Source: Branchinecta lynchi (lineage: Eukaryota > Arthropoda > Branchiopoda > Anostraca > Branchinectidae). From it: a stretch of DNA of 64,000 nucleotides. Location of the stretch: contig JAKZAP010000012.1 of NCBI GenBank assembly GCA_023053575.1, positions 2,790,230-2,854,229 of the forward strand, read 5' to 3'. Below the pieces are notes generated by a model that was given only the letters and a program-made list of their open reading frames with translations, made no database searches and was not told the origin of the DNA. How positions within the stretch are numbered: the stretch's first letter is position 1; each line of letters starts with the position of its first letter. Both the position numbers and the translations under genes were made by a program. Below, one piece after another: positions 29,880 through 41,484 of this stretch.

Positions 29880-31200
29880 GGAAACAAAAACGGTACACAA
29901 CCAAAGCGTTGCTCTTGTAACGCAACTAAAGATCATAGAAAAGATGAGACAGAGACAGAGTCTGGTCTAAGGGAATAACCTCTCGACTATTTTTATAACA
30001 CAGTTTCATTGATCTTAAGGAATAATTTATTTTGTTAATGGTTTTAGTAACGATGTTTATTTGAATTTGAATTGCTTTTCGTAACGAAGACTTATTTGTT
30101 CGATGAAAGTAAGGATTACATTCTTTTAAAGGTCTGAAAGTCCCACGATGGGGGACTTTCGGGTAAAGACGTTTTGCTTTTGAGCTTGGTATATTCTTGC
30201 ACACTTTCAAAAAGAAAAAAAATAAACCGGAATAAGAACCGCCTTGAGTAATCCTCTAGAGACTACTTTAGACTTGTGTTGACGGAATAAAGATAATGAA
30301 AATACATTGGAAAAACAAGAAACTATAGTTACTCTCCATTGACTAATGTTGTAAGATGTTATCAATATCGCTGACAGGTAAGCGAGAACTTCGAAGAGCT
30401 GACAAAGTTAAGAGAAAAAGTCTGTCTAACTAAATTGGTGCTAATAGCACCTAGCGAGATCGTTCTTTATTAGACTTAATCAAATACGACGGTTCATGCA
30501 ATTTAAGAACTCTCGTCACCATGTCAGATTAAGACCACTTTTAATCTTATCGTGATCAGAGTACTCTGACTCTTTAATTCAGAAAAAGATCCACTGACGA
30601 ACCACTGTCTCTCGGATGAATAACGGAAGGCTTAAAACCTTTCTAATATGATCCTTGTTGGTAAATTAGTAACTATCGTCAATACAGAATTCACTTTAAC
30701 CTAACAATTCCAGGGGCTGGTAATTTCAAACTTATGTCAGTAAAAATCCTACAGAAAGAAGATCTTAATCCCACTCTTGCGCAGAAAGAATATATTCAAG
30801 CCCCTCACGGGTTTTCTTTCAACGAGCCTCCCTTTTTGTTCGACTTAGTTTCCCACATAAGAAACACATTGATTTGACCTTTTCCGAAATTTATCTTCAC
30901 AAGGACGAATTCGCCTTTTTTTTCCTCCTTTGAAACTTTGTAAATATTGAATTCATTTATCCATTTTTTAATTTTATTTTTTACTTTATTCTAAACAATT
31001 CTACTAGCCAAGTTCTTTGGTTGTGGCCTAACCTTTTAAAGCTCATTTTTCCCGATTTTGATAATTAATTATGTTAAGAAATAAAATGATAAGAATTCTG
31101 ATATTATCTTTTGTATTTTTCCAACTCAGTTTCGAGTTTTTATATGGTATCAAGTAGGCAAAGACTGTCCGATCCAACCCCTCCAAAACTGTCCGAACCC
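29880..31200. other. no supported gene
   Basis: AT-rich unique-looking sequence inside the presumed 12-kb intron 1 of the host gene. The 94-codon minus-strand frame at 29,926-30,210 has no recognised family. Confidence 0.5.
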
Positions 31201-31205
31201 ACCCC

Positions 31206-31602
31206 ACCCTGACTACAATAACAAAATGGCGTACCACTCGAAAATTAAGAGATCTATCTCGCAAATACTAAGCAGGCCATAAACCCTGGTCACTAACCTA
31301 TATCTTACCGTTTAATCGCCTTCCAGTTGCCACTAATCTTTGCGGTACAGCTTTTTAACCTTCCATGAGCTAAAAACTTTTACCTCAAGAAAACCAATTT
31401 TTCAGCTTTTTGTCAAAACCAGAAAAGCAATTACCCCGAAAGTTTGGTACAAAGTTAGTTCACTAGAAGGCAGATGTTCTCAAAGATTAGTGGTAACTGG
31501 AAGGCGATTAAACGGTAAGATATAGGTTAGTGACCAGGGGCCTGCTTAGTATTTGCGAGATAGATCTCTTAATTTTCGAGTGGTACGCCATTTTGTCAGG
31601 GT
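31206..31602. mobile_element. 397-bp foldback MITE with ~120-bp inverted ends
   Basis: Left arm ACCCTGAC then AAAATGGCGTACCACTCGAA and GAGATCTATCTCGCAAATAC, extending to about 31,340. Right arm (31,480-31,602) is its near-exact complement, ending GTCAGGGT. The left arm carries an 8-9 base insertion near 31,214. Target duplication not resolved. Confidence 0.8.
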
Positions 31603-31639
31603 ATTTTTTCAGATTTTAGCGACAACTTTAAATATTTTT

Positions 31640-31870
31640 TTCGCGGGTGTCCAGACCCGTGTCCGATCCAACCCCGAGCTCCACTACTTCCAGATGCAGT
31701 AGGACGATGAAACTCGGCCGGCATTTCAGGAACCCGGTCAGGTTGGCATGGAAGTAGTCTCTTCCACCTTGGCAGGTGGGGAGGGAAGGGGAATCCGGAA
31801 TGCTGTCTCATGTACAACCTTCGAGTGGGTGATGAGATCCAAACGGAGCTTGATTATTGAAAAGAGGAGG
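31640..31870 (-). repeat. G/C-tract repeat family, copy C (fragment)
   Basis: Contains CCACTACTTCCAGATG, GGACGATGAAACTCGGC, GGGAGGGAAGGGGAATCCGG and GGGTGATGAGATCC in the family order. Confidence 0.75.
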
Positions 31871-32464
31871 TATTTCTGATCAAACGATACAGTTTACAAG
31901 GCGAATCTTTATTCAAATCCCCGTACAAGAAAGACCCAAACCACCCTCCTCAAGCTTAAATACATGGTAACAACCTTGCAAGTGACACATGAGCTTGAAG
32001 CTGTTGTTTATAATAGGGTTTTATTTGGCTTGTTGTGTCAACATTGTATTGCAAGAGAACTGGATGCGAAAAGGTCATCCGCGTTCGTTTCCGTAGTTGT
32101 CAGTTTGAAAGGTGCAATTGAATTCTTCGGTTTTGGCATTTTGGGTAAACGTCGTTTCAGAAGAGAACTAGATACGGAAACGTTAAAAATCGAACAATCT
32201 TAATAGTCACAGTAACAGACCCAACAAAGAACAAAAGTTAAATCTTAGTATACAAGCCCACTGTTTTCATTCGTGGTTTGTAAGTTTAGTCTGTCGTTCC
32301 CGTGTTTTGAAATGTCGCGCCTATTTACCGAACCGAGATGTTAAAACCAACTTTCCGCCTAACTTCGTCATTTCGAGAACAACAAATGTTCAACCGTGCA
32401 AAAAAAAACGCTTTATCACTGGCAGTTCAACACCAAATATGAACGACGTTATACGGAACACCAG

Positions 32465-33890
32465 CTACGAGCTCATATGGCTCTTGTTACAAGCTTAGTA
32501 GGTGGTGTGAGAAGTGATAAAGTGAATCTGAGCATTTATCCAGGAATTCCGATACCCCTCCCCACCGTGTTTGGATCCGGTCCAGACCCTAAAATATGTC
32601 ATTTAAGGCAGACAATCTCTGTACTTTCCAAGTTTCATTTAAATCACTTCACTCATTTAACCTTTATGCGAGCCACAGCATTTCCGGGACTCCCCCCTAC
32701 TACGGCCGAATACGACTCGGACACATAATAACATCTCTTCTCCCCGTCCATCAATTTTAACTCGGATCGGAGCATATTTGCAAATTTCCGGTTCCTACTC
32801 CATCCTCCTCCTCCCTTGGTCGGATCAGGTTCAGACGGCAAATGACAAATCTGGGCCGCATGAACTTGGTACTGTCCAAGTTGCATTCCATTCTGCCCAC
32901 CTGTTTGGATTTCATGCATGTCAAAAAGTTTCCGGACCCCCCCCCCCCCCCCAGCTCCCCCAACCAAGGCTGCATGGGTTTGTCGGTTTTAATCACCCAT
33001 AAAGTTTCACTTGAATCGGACCATTTTTTCGCGATCACCGGAATTCCGGGAAACCACTCCAGGTCCCCCCAAAGAGCCCCAACATGATCTGGTTTTGTCA
33101 AGGACATATCTAATGCTTATGCTTTTCCTTCCCACCAAATTCCATCCCAATTCCTCAAGACTAAGCGTTTCACAAAAATTCCCATGCCCTCTTTCAACTC
33201 TCCCCCCCCCCCAAGTATCGGATCTGGTCCGGACTTGGCATGGAACATCTGAGACAACCGCTTTTTCCCCTTGCCAGGTTTCATTCAAATCCGATCGCCC
33301 GTTCAAAAGTTATAAATGCCACTAGATTCCGAATTCCCCATCCCTCCACTCCCCCCCACGATGCTCGAATCGTGCAAACACTCATTTGAGTCTATTCGGA
33401 TCCCTCAAATTTCTGTCGAGTTTCACTATCTTATTACATGAGGAAGTAACAAAATCGTTGAATCACCGGAATCCCCTCCCCCAACTCCCCCCAACAGTGC
33501 CCAAATCAGGTAGGGTTAGGTCAATGATGTGTCTAGGACTTGTGCTTGTTCTTCCCACCAAGTTTCATCTCGATCCCTCCACTCTAAGCGTTTCCCAAGA
33601 TATCCAGCTACCCCCTCCGACTCCCCCCAAAGTCACCAGATCCGGTTCAAATTTGAAGTGAGTCGTCTGAGACACGAAGTCTTTCCAAATATCAAGTTTC
33701 GTTAAGATCCGACGACCCGTTCAAAAGTTATAAATCCCTCGAGATTCCGGTTTCCCCTCCCCCACCCACGATGCTTGGACAGAGGAAGTGACTAGTTCTA
33801 ACTTTATCTTTTGGGGTCCTTGATATGCCTGCCAAGTTTCATCGTCCTAGCTTATGTGAAAGTGCCCAAACTAGAGTCTAAGTGCCATAA
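32465..33890 (+). repeat. G/C-tract repeat family, copy D (near full length)
   Basis: Starts with GAGCTCATATGGCTCTTG and ends near CTAAGTGCCATAAAA. Between lie successive monomers with AAGTTTCAT, ATTCCGG, C-tracts and GGATCCGGTCC. It parallels copy H (56,335-57,805) in reverse complement over its whole length. Confidence 0.85.
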
Positions 33891-33967
33891 AACTGCTTAG
33901 ATTAAAACGGCGGTTAAAAGGTTGAACCAAACGATGAAAATGATAGTTGCAAACGTCTTTGCTACTA

Positions 33968-34347
33968 CACTGTCAGAAGTTTCATAACAGATAGCGTATA
34001 ACACTTTCAAGAATAACACCTTTTCACTTACAAATAAAGTGTTATGACCAATTAAGTTTACAGTATTTCGTGCCTTGATCTCCAACAATACCTTCAATTG
34101 GCAAAAATACTAACGGGAACGAAAGAAACATAACAGATAACATTCCAAAGTGTTATCTGTTGAAACCGCGCATCCTTCTGTTGTCCTTCTGTTATGACAG
34201 TGCAGTATTTTTACCTATTGAAGGTGTTGTTGGAGATCTAGGCACGAAATATTATAAACTTAATTGGTCATAACACTTTATTTCTAAGTGAAAAGGTGTT
34301 ATTCTTGAAAGTGTTATGCGCAATCTGTTATGAAAATTCTGACAGTG
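33968..34347. mobile_element. 380-bp mariner-like foldback MITE, TA target duplication
   Basis: TA|CACTGTCAGAAGTTTCATAA on the left and TTATGAAAATTCTGACAGTG|TA on the right. Most of its length is self-complementary, with words such as AATAACACCTTTTCACTTA mirrored on the other arm. TA duplication and CACTG ends suggest a Tc1/mariner-mobilised element. It lies about 120 bp inside intron 1 of the host gene. Confidence 0.88.
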
Positions 34348-34465
34348 TACCGAAAAACAGAACGCTCTCATGCAGAAAAGACTAACAAATAATAGGTCAT
34401 CTGATCAGATAGACCAAGTGTAATATGAAGACATCAGTAAATAAAATGAGACTAAAAGAACTTAC

Positions 34466-34716
34466 ATCCTTTCAGGCGGGACGTAAAAGTCATCAAAAGG
34501 GCCTCTGAAATCTTCCAAGAAAAACAGAGAAATCTGCTTCTTTCTTCTGCATTGTTTTAGATCTTTCGCCAACTCAAAACAAGATGGCACGACCGTCGTA
34601 GTCAACGTTTTCAATTGTGTCCTGGTGACTCTAAAAAGTGGATCTCCTAGAAATAGCCCATCTGCTATACAGAACAAAATCAGTAACAAGTACATCATGG
34701 TGAACCTTGTTGTACT
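34466..34716 (-). CDS. host gene exon 1: 5'UTR, start codon and signal peptide
   Basis: Runs from the predicted transcription start (34,716) to the donor GGAT|GTAAGT, leaving in phase 2. Translation starts at the tandem ATGATG (34,698/34,695). The first residues, MMYLLLILFCIADGLFLGDP, are a clear signal peptide. About 58 more residues follow, with two cysteines and RRKKQISLFFLEDFRGPFDD. No domain recognised. With exon 2 in matching phase this is the start of a secreted or membrane protein. Confidence 0.75.
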
Positions 34717-34747
34717 GACCCAGCATTCAAGCGGACTGCATTTTATA
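34713..34747 (-). promoter_or_regulatory. host core promoter: TATA box and initiator
   Basis: On the minus strand TATAAAA (34,747-34,741) lies 31 bases upstream of the A in the initiator TCAGTA (34,718-34,713), the canonical metazoan spacing. The start codon follows 18 bases after the initiator A. Confidence 0.72.
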
Positions 34748-34749
34748 AC

Positions 34750-36580
34750 TTCAATCAACACCACAGCTTCACCATGAAGCATTGTTGTTAGCTCCATTCA
34801 TTTTTGCGACCACAGTAGGCGGGGCCGGGGCGGGGGATGCAAATGCGACACACCACGGACCGAGTTTCAACTTTGCAGTTGGAAACACTGAGTCGTAGCA
34901 AGCGGTGTGGTGAGCCGTAAGAATACCTGTTGGGTATTGTTGCGGGATGCCTAAGTAGTGTTAGAAGATATTTGATTTCTTCGATAAATTGATGTTTTAT
35001 CTTTCGATATCGACATTACGGTACGATGTTTCGCTCTCAAACACGTCTCAATTTGCTAAAATGTTGCTAAGAAAAATTGTCGTCGAATACCATTTTGCGT
35101 AATTTTTCGCAAACAAAAAATGTAAGTAGAATGAGGAACTAAAAACACATTCGGATATAGAAGAGTTTACTTACGATTTTTGCAATAATTAGGAAATGTA
35201 AAAACGCTGTCTTAGATATCGATATTTCAGTTTCGACCTTTAGTCTGATACATCAAAATCAAACATTGCCCAACACGATCGGAGTAATAATATTCTCATA
35301 AAAGTAATCGGCGGCGTGACTAATTGCAAGTCATAAGAAGTGTATCTGCATACGATACCTTAAGATACAAGTTCTAATACTTGTTCACATCATTCAATAA
35401 ATAACCTGTTTAAGTGTGTAACCTGAGGGATTTCTAACTCCCAAAATGGTGTGGCCAAACCGTTTCGCAAATAAGAAGCAATGAGGCATTAATCAAAGAC
35501 ATACACAAATATTTTGTTGTATTTTTGGTGCTTTTCTGCTTTTGAACCTTCACAGACTTCCTACCCCCAAAAAAATAGAAACCGAACATTATTCATATTT
35601 GACAGTGCAAAATGGATAAATCAGCTACATTTTATTAGAGCTTAGAGCTATATACAAGAAAGATTCTTCCTTAAATATCTGATTGTGTCAACTTCTTCTC
35701 TGAAAATTGGTTTGAGTTAAAGCTGGTAATATGATTTCATTCTGAACACGGCTGCTGTTTTTGCTGTTCGATTGGGTCATCGAAACAGCAGAGACTCTTC
35801 TGCATTTGGTTTTGGAGTCGCCCGTCTCTTCTTCTTCGTTCCAGCTAAGATGGATACTAAGATGGAACATTATTCAGTTTCTATTCCCCCCAAACACGAG
35901 TTGTCCTGATCGGCTCGGAGAATCGTTAAGGGGTTATATTTTACTACCTGATGATTTTACTATCCGTATGTTTTACATTATTAGACGGGTGGTTATCAAA
36001 ATCACTACGATCTTTTTGTCCACTTTCACAGTGCTCACAACTCAAAATGCCCACAATGAGGTTGAGGGCCCTAAGATCAAAATTTTGAAAAAGGTCACCA
36101 ACGACAGACCAAAATGCCGACAGATTAAAATGCTCACAGGGGAGGCTAAAAAAATTCAAAGTGCCTACGACTCAAACTGTCGGCAGCGGAACTCAAAATG
36201 TCCTAGGACAACGGACCGCGAGATTACAGGGGACAGGATTACCACGGAAAGGTATTGAAATGCATTGTTTTATTGCTGATCAAATCCTAATTATTTGCCT
36301 GAAAGTATGCAGAAATGCCGTATAAAAGTCGTTCAAGCCCATAAGTGAAACTAGGCGATCAAATCTTACACCCTGAAGGTACAAATTATTCTTAATTAAA
36401 AATATAAAGTTTTCAGAATGTTGTTTCTGATTCATTTTTTTTTTTTTTTTTAACTTGGCATGACATTGTAATTTAAAGGTTAATACCAGTTTAACAAACG
36501 AATATCGTCCATTCTGATAGCTCCAGACCCCTAAATGTGACGAGAAAAGACACAGTTCAAGAAAAGACACAGAAAAGACA
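34750..36580. other. upstream region of host gene; no gene seen
   Basis: No supported ORF. Contains a fragment of the 25,776-type MITE (about 35,590) and, at 36,010-36,210, a degenerate ~20-bp repeat built on CTCAAAATGCCCAC, related in inverse orientation to 42,700-42,850. Confidence 0.5.
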
Positions 36581-39242
36581 CAACTATGTGAACTCAAGGC
36601 ACTGTTAACGGAGACAGGAGCAGATGTAGTATGCCTATGTGAGATTAGGCCAAAGTATTCAGTAAGTAAACTAGAGACTAATCATATTCAAGTACAGGGT
36701 TACAGTGTATTTTCCAACTTATCTGAAGAGACATCAAAGAGAGGAGTAGCGATTTATGTTAGAAGTGGAATGAAAGCTCATTCCTTGGATTTAACGTTAA
36801 TAAACAGTAACAGCTGGGTTGAAAATGTGGCTGTGCAAATCCTAATCGGTGGAAAAAAAGTACAACATAGCTGTGATTTATCGTAACCCTTCGGCCCCAG
36901 ACCAACTTGAGTCACATAAGTGCGAAAATCTCCTAATTACTGGTGACTTTAATCTGCCTAATATTAAGTGGGTGGATGGCATAGGAATTGCACCAGCTAA
37001 CAACTCCTCAAATGTGACAACAAGCAGCCTTGCCAATAACCTGCTCTTCCAAATTATCATTGAACCTACCAGATATCGCGAAAACCAGTCTCCGTCGTTG
37101 CTTGATCTCGTTCTAACCAGTAACCTGGACTGGGTGCTCTCCACCACACTTCTACCTGCCATTGGTGCTAGTGACCACATCTGCATTGAAAATACAGTAC
37201 TCCTGAATCAGATACCTAACAATAAAACTAAGAAGACATTTATTGATTACAGAAGTATTCGTAATGACCTTGCTGATTGTGCTTGGGATGAAATTTTAAG
37301 TGATGATGTAGAACTTTCTTGGGTGAATTTCAAAAATATTCTTCTAGAGATAGAAGCAAAGTACACCAATGGAAAAACCTTGCCATATTTACCTTCTCAA
37401 GTAAAAAGTGGTATTAAAAAGAAAAAAAAAAGGCCTGGTCAAGATACACCAAATGCAAATGCCAGTCTCACTATGATGAATTCAAAAAGTGTCGGAACAA
37501 ACTAAGAAACCAGGCCAGGAAGTTAGTGGCTGATTTTGAGGATTCAATTGCTTGTGATGCTATACAAAACCCCAAAAAGTTTTGGCACTATGTGTCATCG
37601 AGCAATCCTAACAGACGTTCCATTCCTCCCCTAGAAAAATCTGACGGCACTACTGCCCGAGATTCCAAAGAGATAGCGAATTGTTTGAGTGACTGCTTCA
37701 GTACTAATTTCAACCACAATTCTGCCCCAGTGCCACCCCCCATCATGGAAAACCTCCCAATTGAATTTGAAATGCCACCCATCCTGATCTCAATGGAAGA
37801 CGTACTGAAACGTTTGACTACCCTTGACACATCAAAAGCCAAAGGCCCAGATGGTATTCATCCAAGACTCCTTAAGGAAACGGCAGCATGTATAACCTAC
37901 CCTCTAACCAAGATTTTTCAGACCTCCATGGCGAGCAAGTCTGTTCCATTGGACTGGAAGTCAGCCAACATTATGCCAGTCTTCAAGAAAGGGCAAAAAA
38001 ATCAGGCCAGAACTACCGACCTATAAGTCTTACATCTGTGCCTTCAAAAGTCATGGAAGGAATCATCAATGATGCAATCATTAACCACCTTGACAAGAAT
38101 AAACTATTGTATGGAGGACAGCATGGTTTCAGAAAAGGTCGGTCAGTTGAGACCAATCTTGTTCAGTCTTATGACATAGTAACCAAACTCATTGATGAGG
38201 GGCTTCCAGTGGATCTTATTTTGCTTGACCAGGCCAAGGCATTCGATAAGGTTGTTCATGCTTACCTTCTTTATAAACTGTCCAGATATTAATTACATCC
38301 TGATGTTGTGGAATGGATAGAGTCTTTCTTGACTGGACGTACACAGAGGGTGATGATTTACAATAGTCATGGCTCACAATCCTTCTCCGACCCAAGCCCA
38401 GTATTGAGTGGCGTTCCTCAAGGCACCAAGCTTGGGCCAACGTTATTCAGCATCTATATAAATGATTGTCCCTCTGTTGTACAAAACACCCTTACACTCT
38501 TTGCTGATGACTCAAAACTCTTCGGTCCTGTTGCCAACAACAAACAAACATCTGAACTGCAAGCTGACCTTGACGCTCTTTCCAACTGGTCATCTCTGTG
38601 GCTTTTGGAGTTCAATGCTGCGAAGTGTAAAGTACTTCACCTTGGACCTAAGAACCCTCAACATACGTACACCACCATGTCGAATGGATCCAAAAACCAC
38701 ATTGACCTAGAAAGTGTGGAGGAGGAAAGGGACCTGGGTGTCACAATCGACAACCAGTTTAAATTTCATCCCCACACTCGCCACCAAGTTGCTAAAGGAA
38801 ACAGAGCACTTGGACTTGTCAAAAGGACCATCACCTCTAGGAAGCCTGTGATCAAAAAGAAGCTTTATACTGCGCTTGTGAGACCCCACCTTGAGTACGG
38901 CATGATTGTTGCATCACCCCACCACAAAATGGATGCCAAAGCCCTAGAGGGAGTGCAAAGAAGAGCCACTAAGATGTCACCACAGTTAAAAGCCCTAGAA
39001 TACCACGAACGGTTGAGGGTACTGAAGCTTCCCAGCCTCTCGTATCGACGTAAACGCGGCGACGTCCTGATGGTAAAAAAGCTGTTAGACTCCGACATTA
39101 TTCCTGGGGTATTCGAGAGCTCCCAATCAAAGTCGACGAGAGGCCATTCCAAGAAGCTCCAATTGACCAGCTGTAAACGACGCGAGCGGCACAGTTTTTT
39201 CTCTGTACGGAGTGTTCCACTCTGGAACAGCCTTTCCGAAAA

Positions 39243-40813
39243 GGCACTGTCTAGGGAACCGGGAGTCGTACTTTATGTCCTACGGGCTACGGAACCGGTA
39301 GTTCTCACGGAAACCAAACCATATGAGCTGCGATTCCGGGATCTGACGTCATTAACTAACGGAAACTTGTACGTGCTGGCTCCCGTTCCGGTAGTAATTG
39401 GAAATAGCTCACAGAAACTTCATCGCACCAGCTTCTCGTCCGGTAGCCTCACAGAATTGTGTACCCAGAAGCTAGGGAGCCGGTAGTTGATACCGGAAAC
39501 TGTATAATTGGAGCTTCTGTTCCGGTAGTGTCTACGTGGAATATAAAACTCACGGAATAGTTTGGATGAGAGCTAGGATGCCTGGATTTTCACGGACTTA
39601 GAGAAAATAACATTGAACAAAATTCACTACCGGAACCCATATATTGAGAGCTAAGGTAACGGTAGCAACTACTATTTGCTTGAAAATGACCAGCTCACGG
39701 ACACAGGTGACTATGGGCTAGGGTTCCGGTAGTGACGAAAATAAAAAAAATAGGACTCACGGACCCATGTCAGTGTAGACTAGGAAACCGGAAGGGAATA
39801 TTTTTACTCACGGAACCCAGCTCTTGCGAGCTGCGGCTCCGGTAATGCCAAAAAATAAAATTAAAACCTCATGGACGGGTGTCAATATGGACTTTGAGTC
39901 CGGTACAGCTCACTGAATCCATAGTTATACATCTTATTTTTTTTGCCCTACCGGAACCCCAGCCAGCAGAAGTTGGGTTCCGTTGGTTAAAAATATTTCC
40001 TTCCGGTTTCCTAGTCTGCACTGACATGGGTACGTGAGTTCAATTTTTTTTTTCATCACTACAGGAACCCTTTCTGGTTACCCAGATTTTTTTTCTCATC
40101 ACTACCGGAACCCTTTCTGGTTACCCGAAGGCACCCGCCGCAGAGGAAGACCCAAAAATACTCTCCGTCGTACCTACAACAACGACCTGCGGCACTTTCA
40201 TGCCTCTTTACAGCCGGAGTGGGAAGACATCGTCGCAGCCGCAAGTTTCAGAGACGACTGGAGACTCTTCTTGGACGCCCTGGGCGCCTCTGGAGGCACA
40301 GGAGGATCTAAGGTCTAAGGTAAGGACCGGAACCCTAGCCCATAGCCATCTGTGTCCGTGAGCTGGTCATTTTCAAGCAAATAGTAGTTTCTACCGGTAC
40401 CTTAGCTCTCAATATATGGGTTCCGGTAGTGAATTTTTTCCCATGTTATTTTCTCGAAGTCCGTGAAAATCCCGGCATCCTAGCTCTCATCCAAACTATT
40501 CCGTGAGTTTTATATTCCACGTAGACACTACCGGAACAGAAGCTCCAATTATACAGTTTCCGGTATCAACTACCGGCTCCCTAGCTTCTGAGTACACAAT
40601 TCCGTGAGGCTATCGGACGAGAAGCTGGTGCGACGAAGTTTCCGTGAGCTATTTCCAAATACTACCGGAACGGGAGCCAGCACATACAAGTTTCCGTTAG
40701 TTAATGACGTCAGATCCCGGAATCGCAGCTCATATGGTTTGGTTTCCGTGAGAACTACCGGTTCCGTAGCCCGTAGGACATAAAGTACGACTCCCGGTTC
40801 CCTAGACAGTGCC
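39243..40813. mobile_element. 1,571-bp foldback element, 9-bp target duplication
   Basis: Ends are GGCACTGTCTAGGGAACC and its complement, flanked by TTCCGAAAA on both sides (39,234-39,242 and 40,814-40,822). Arms of roughly 490 bp are complementary (39,243-39,735 with 40,325-40,813), and an inner pair (39,763-39,815 with 39,987-40,038) extends the palindrome. The arms consist of repeated CTCACGGA and CCGGTAGT words. A 9-bp duplication fits Mutator-like or Merlin-like transposases; none is encoded. Confidence 0.92.
40128..40318 (+). pseudogene. captured C-terminus of a different LINE inside the foldback
   Basis: RRRGRPKNTLRRTYNNDLRH and WEDIVAAASFRDDWRLFLDA form the characteristic end of another LINE ORF2 (GRP...W...A.DR..WR). 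It breaks the right arm of the palindrome, so it entered after the arms formed. Next to it the words GGAACCCTTTCTGGTTACCC are duplicated in tandem. Confidence 0.75.
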
Positions 40814-41293
40814 TTCCGAAAAAACTATCAACGCTGCTACCCTGGATGGCTTCAAGAAAGGCGTGGACGAGGACTGGCGAAATGCTGAATGTCGGCTGCA
40901 CTGGGATTCCAGTGAGCCGATGTGACAACAAGATTTATCAACCAATCAATACCGGCTACACTGGAGTGCCAGTGAGCCGATGTTACAACAACGATCTGAC
41001 AATCAAGCCGCCAACCAGCGAGAGACTCTACAGGAGGTTAACACCACCTTATCTCGCTGGAAGTGCGATTTAAGGTTAGGTAGTATGACGATAGTTTCTG
41101 ACTATATCGACCGCACTGAATTTGAATACGGGTGGGGGCAAAGCTGGAGAGATGGCTTTACCTTATAAAAGCGAAAAAACACCCTTTTTTGCCTATAAAT
41201 TGTGTCCAGACTGTTTATTTTTTTGCAAAGGTTTTACTAGCCCGATTTAGATGCTGTCTCTTAGAATAAGTTCAAATTTTTCGATATCTCGTA

Positions 41294-41449
41294 CATTGTA
41301 AAAAGTTTCTCCGAATAAGGATGCAGTATTTGCTACTGGGATTAATATTATCTCTACTTGGACAAGATGAATCCGAATTAGGGGTTATCGTATCTCAGTA
41401 AAGACAAGATTAATCCCAGTAGCAAATACTGCAAGATTTTTTTACAGTT
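41294..41449. mobile_element. 156-bp mariner-like MITE, TA target duplication
   Basis: TA|CATTGTAAAAAGTTTCTCCG ... TTTTTTTACAGTT|TA. Subterminal words GCAGTATTTGCTACTGGGAT and ATCCCAGTAGCAAATACTGC are inverted. Same family as 63,402-63,558, other orientation. Confidence 0.85.
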
Positions 41450-41484
41450 TAGTCCCGGAGCTATAGGCTTGTATTAATAGCTTA

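Larger units (their letters stand above)
36600..40922 (+). pseudogene. LINE ORF2: AP-endonuclease and reverse transcriptase, broken
   Basis: Endonuclease signatures: ETGADVVCLCEIR, a frameshift near 36,860, AVIYRNPSAP, LLITGDFNLPNI, and IGASDHICIE near the end. RT signatures: SKAKGPDGIHPRLLKETA, DQAKAFDKVVHA (motif A region), VLSGVPQGTKLGPTLFSIYI (motif B) and TLFADDSKLFG (motif C, FADD). The C-terminal region has RPHLEYGMIVASP and VPLWNSLS, common to CR1-like elements. Several frame changes (near 36,860, 37,505, 38,020 and 38,290) and the 39,243 insertion disable it. The frame resumes exactly after the insertion if one target copy is discounted. Confidence 0.88.
36588..41172 (+). mobile_element. 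CR1-like LINE, interrupted by a foldback element
   Basis: Holds most of a LINE ORF2 plus 3' region. The order is endonuclease (36,600-37,200), linker, RT (about 37,780-38,900), C-terminal region to 39,242, then after the inserted element the last ~33 codons (40,823-40,922) and a 3'UTR. The 5' end is truncated within the endonuclease. 3' duplicates of CCAGTGAGCCGATGT occur at 40,909 and 40,970. Confidence 0.88.

Noticed and set aside
35761..36258. 165-codon plus-strand frame
   Set aside because: Runs through the 20-bp degenerate repeat and a MITE fragment; no family resemblance.
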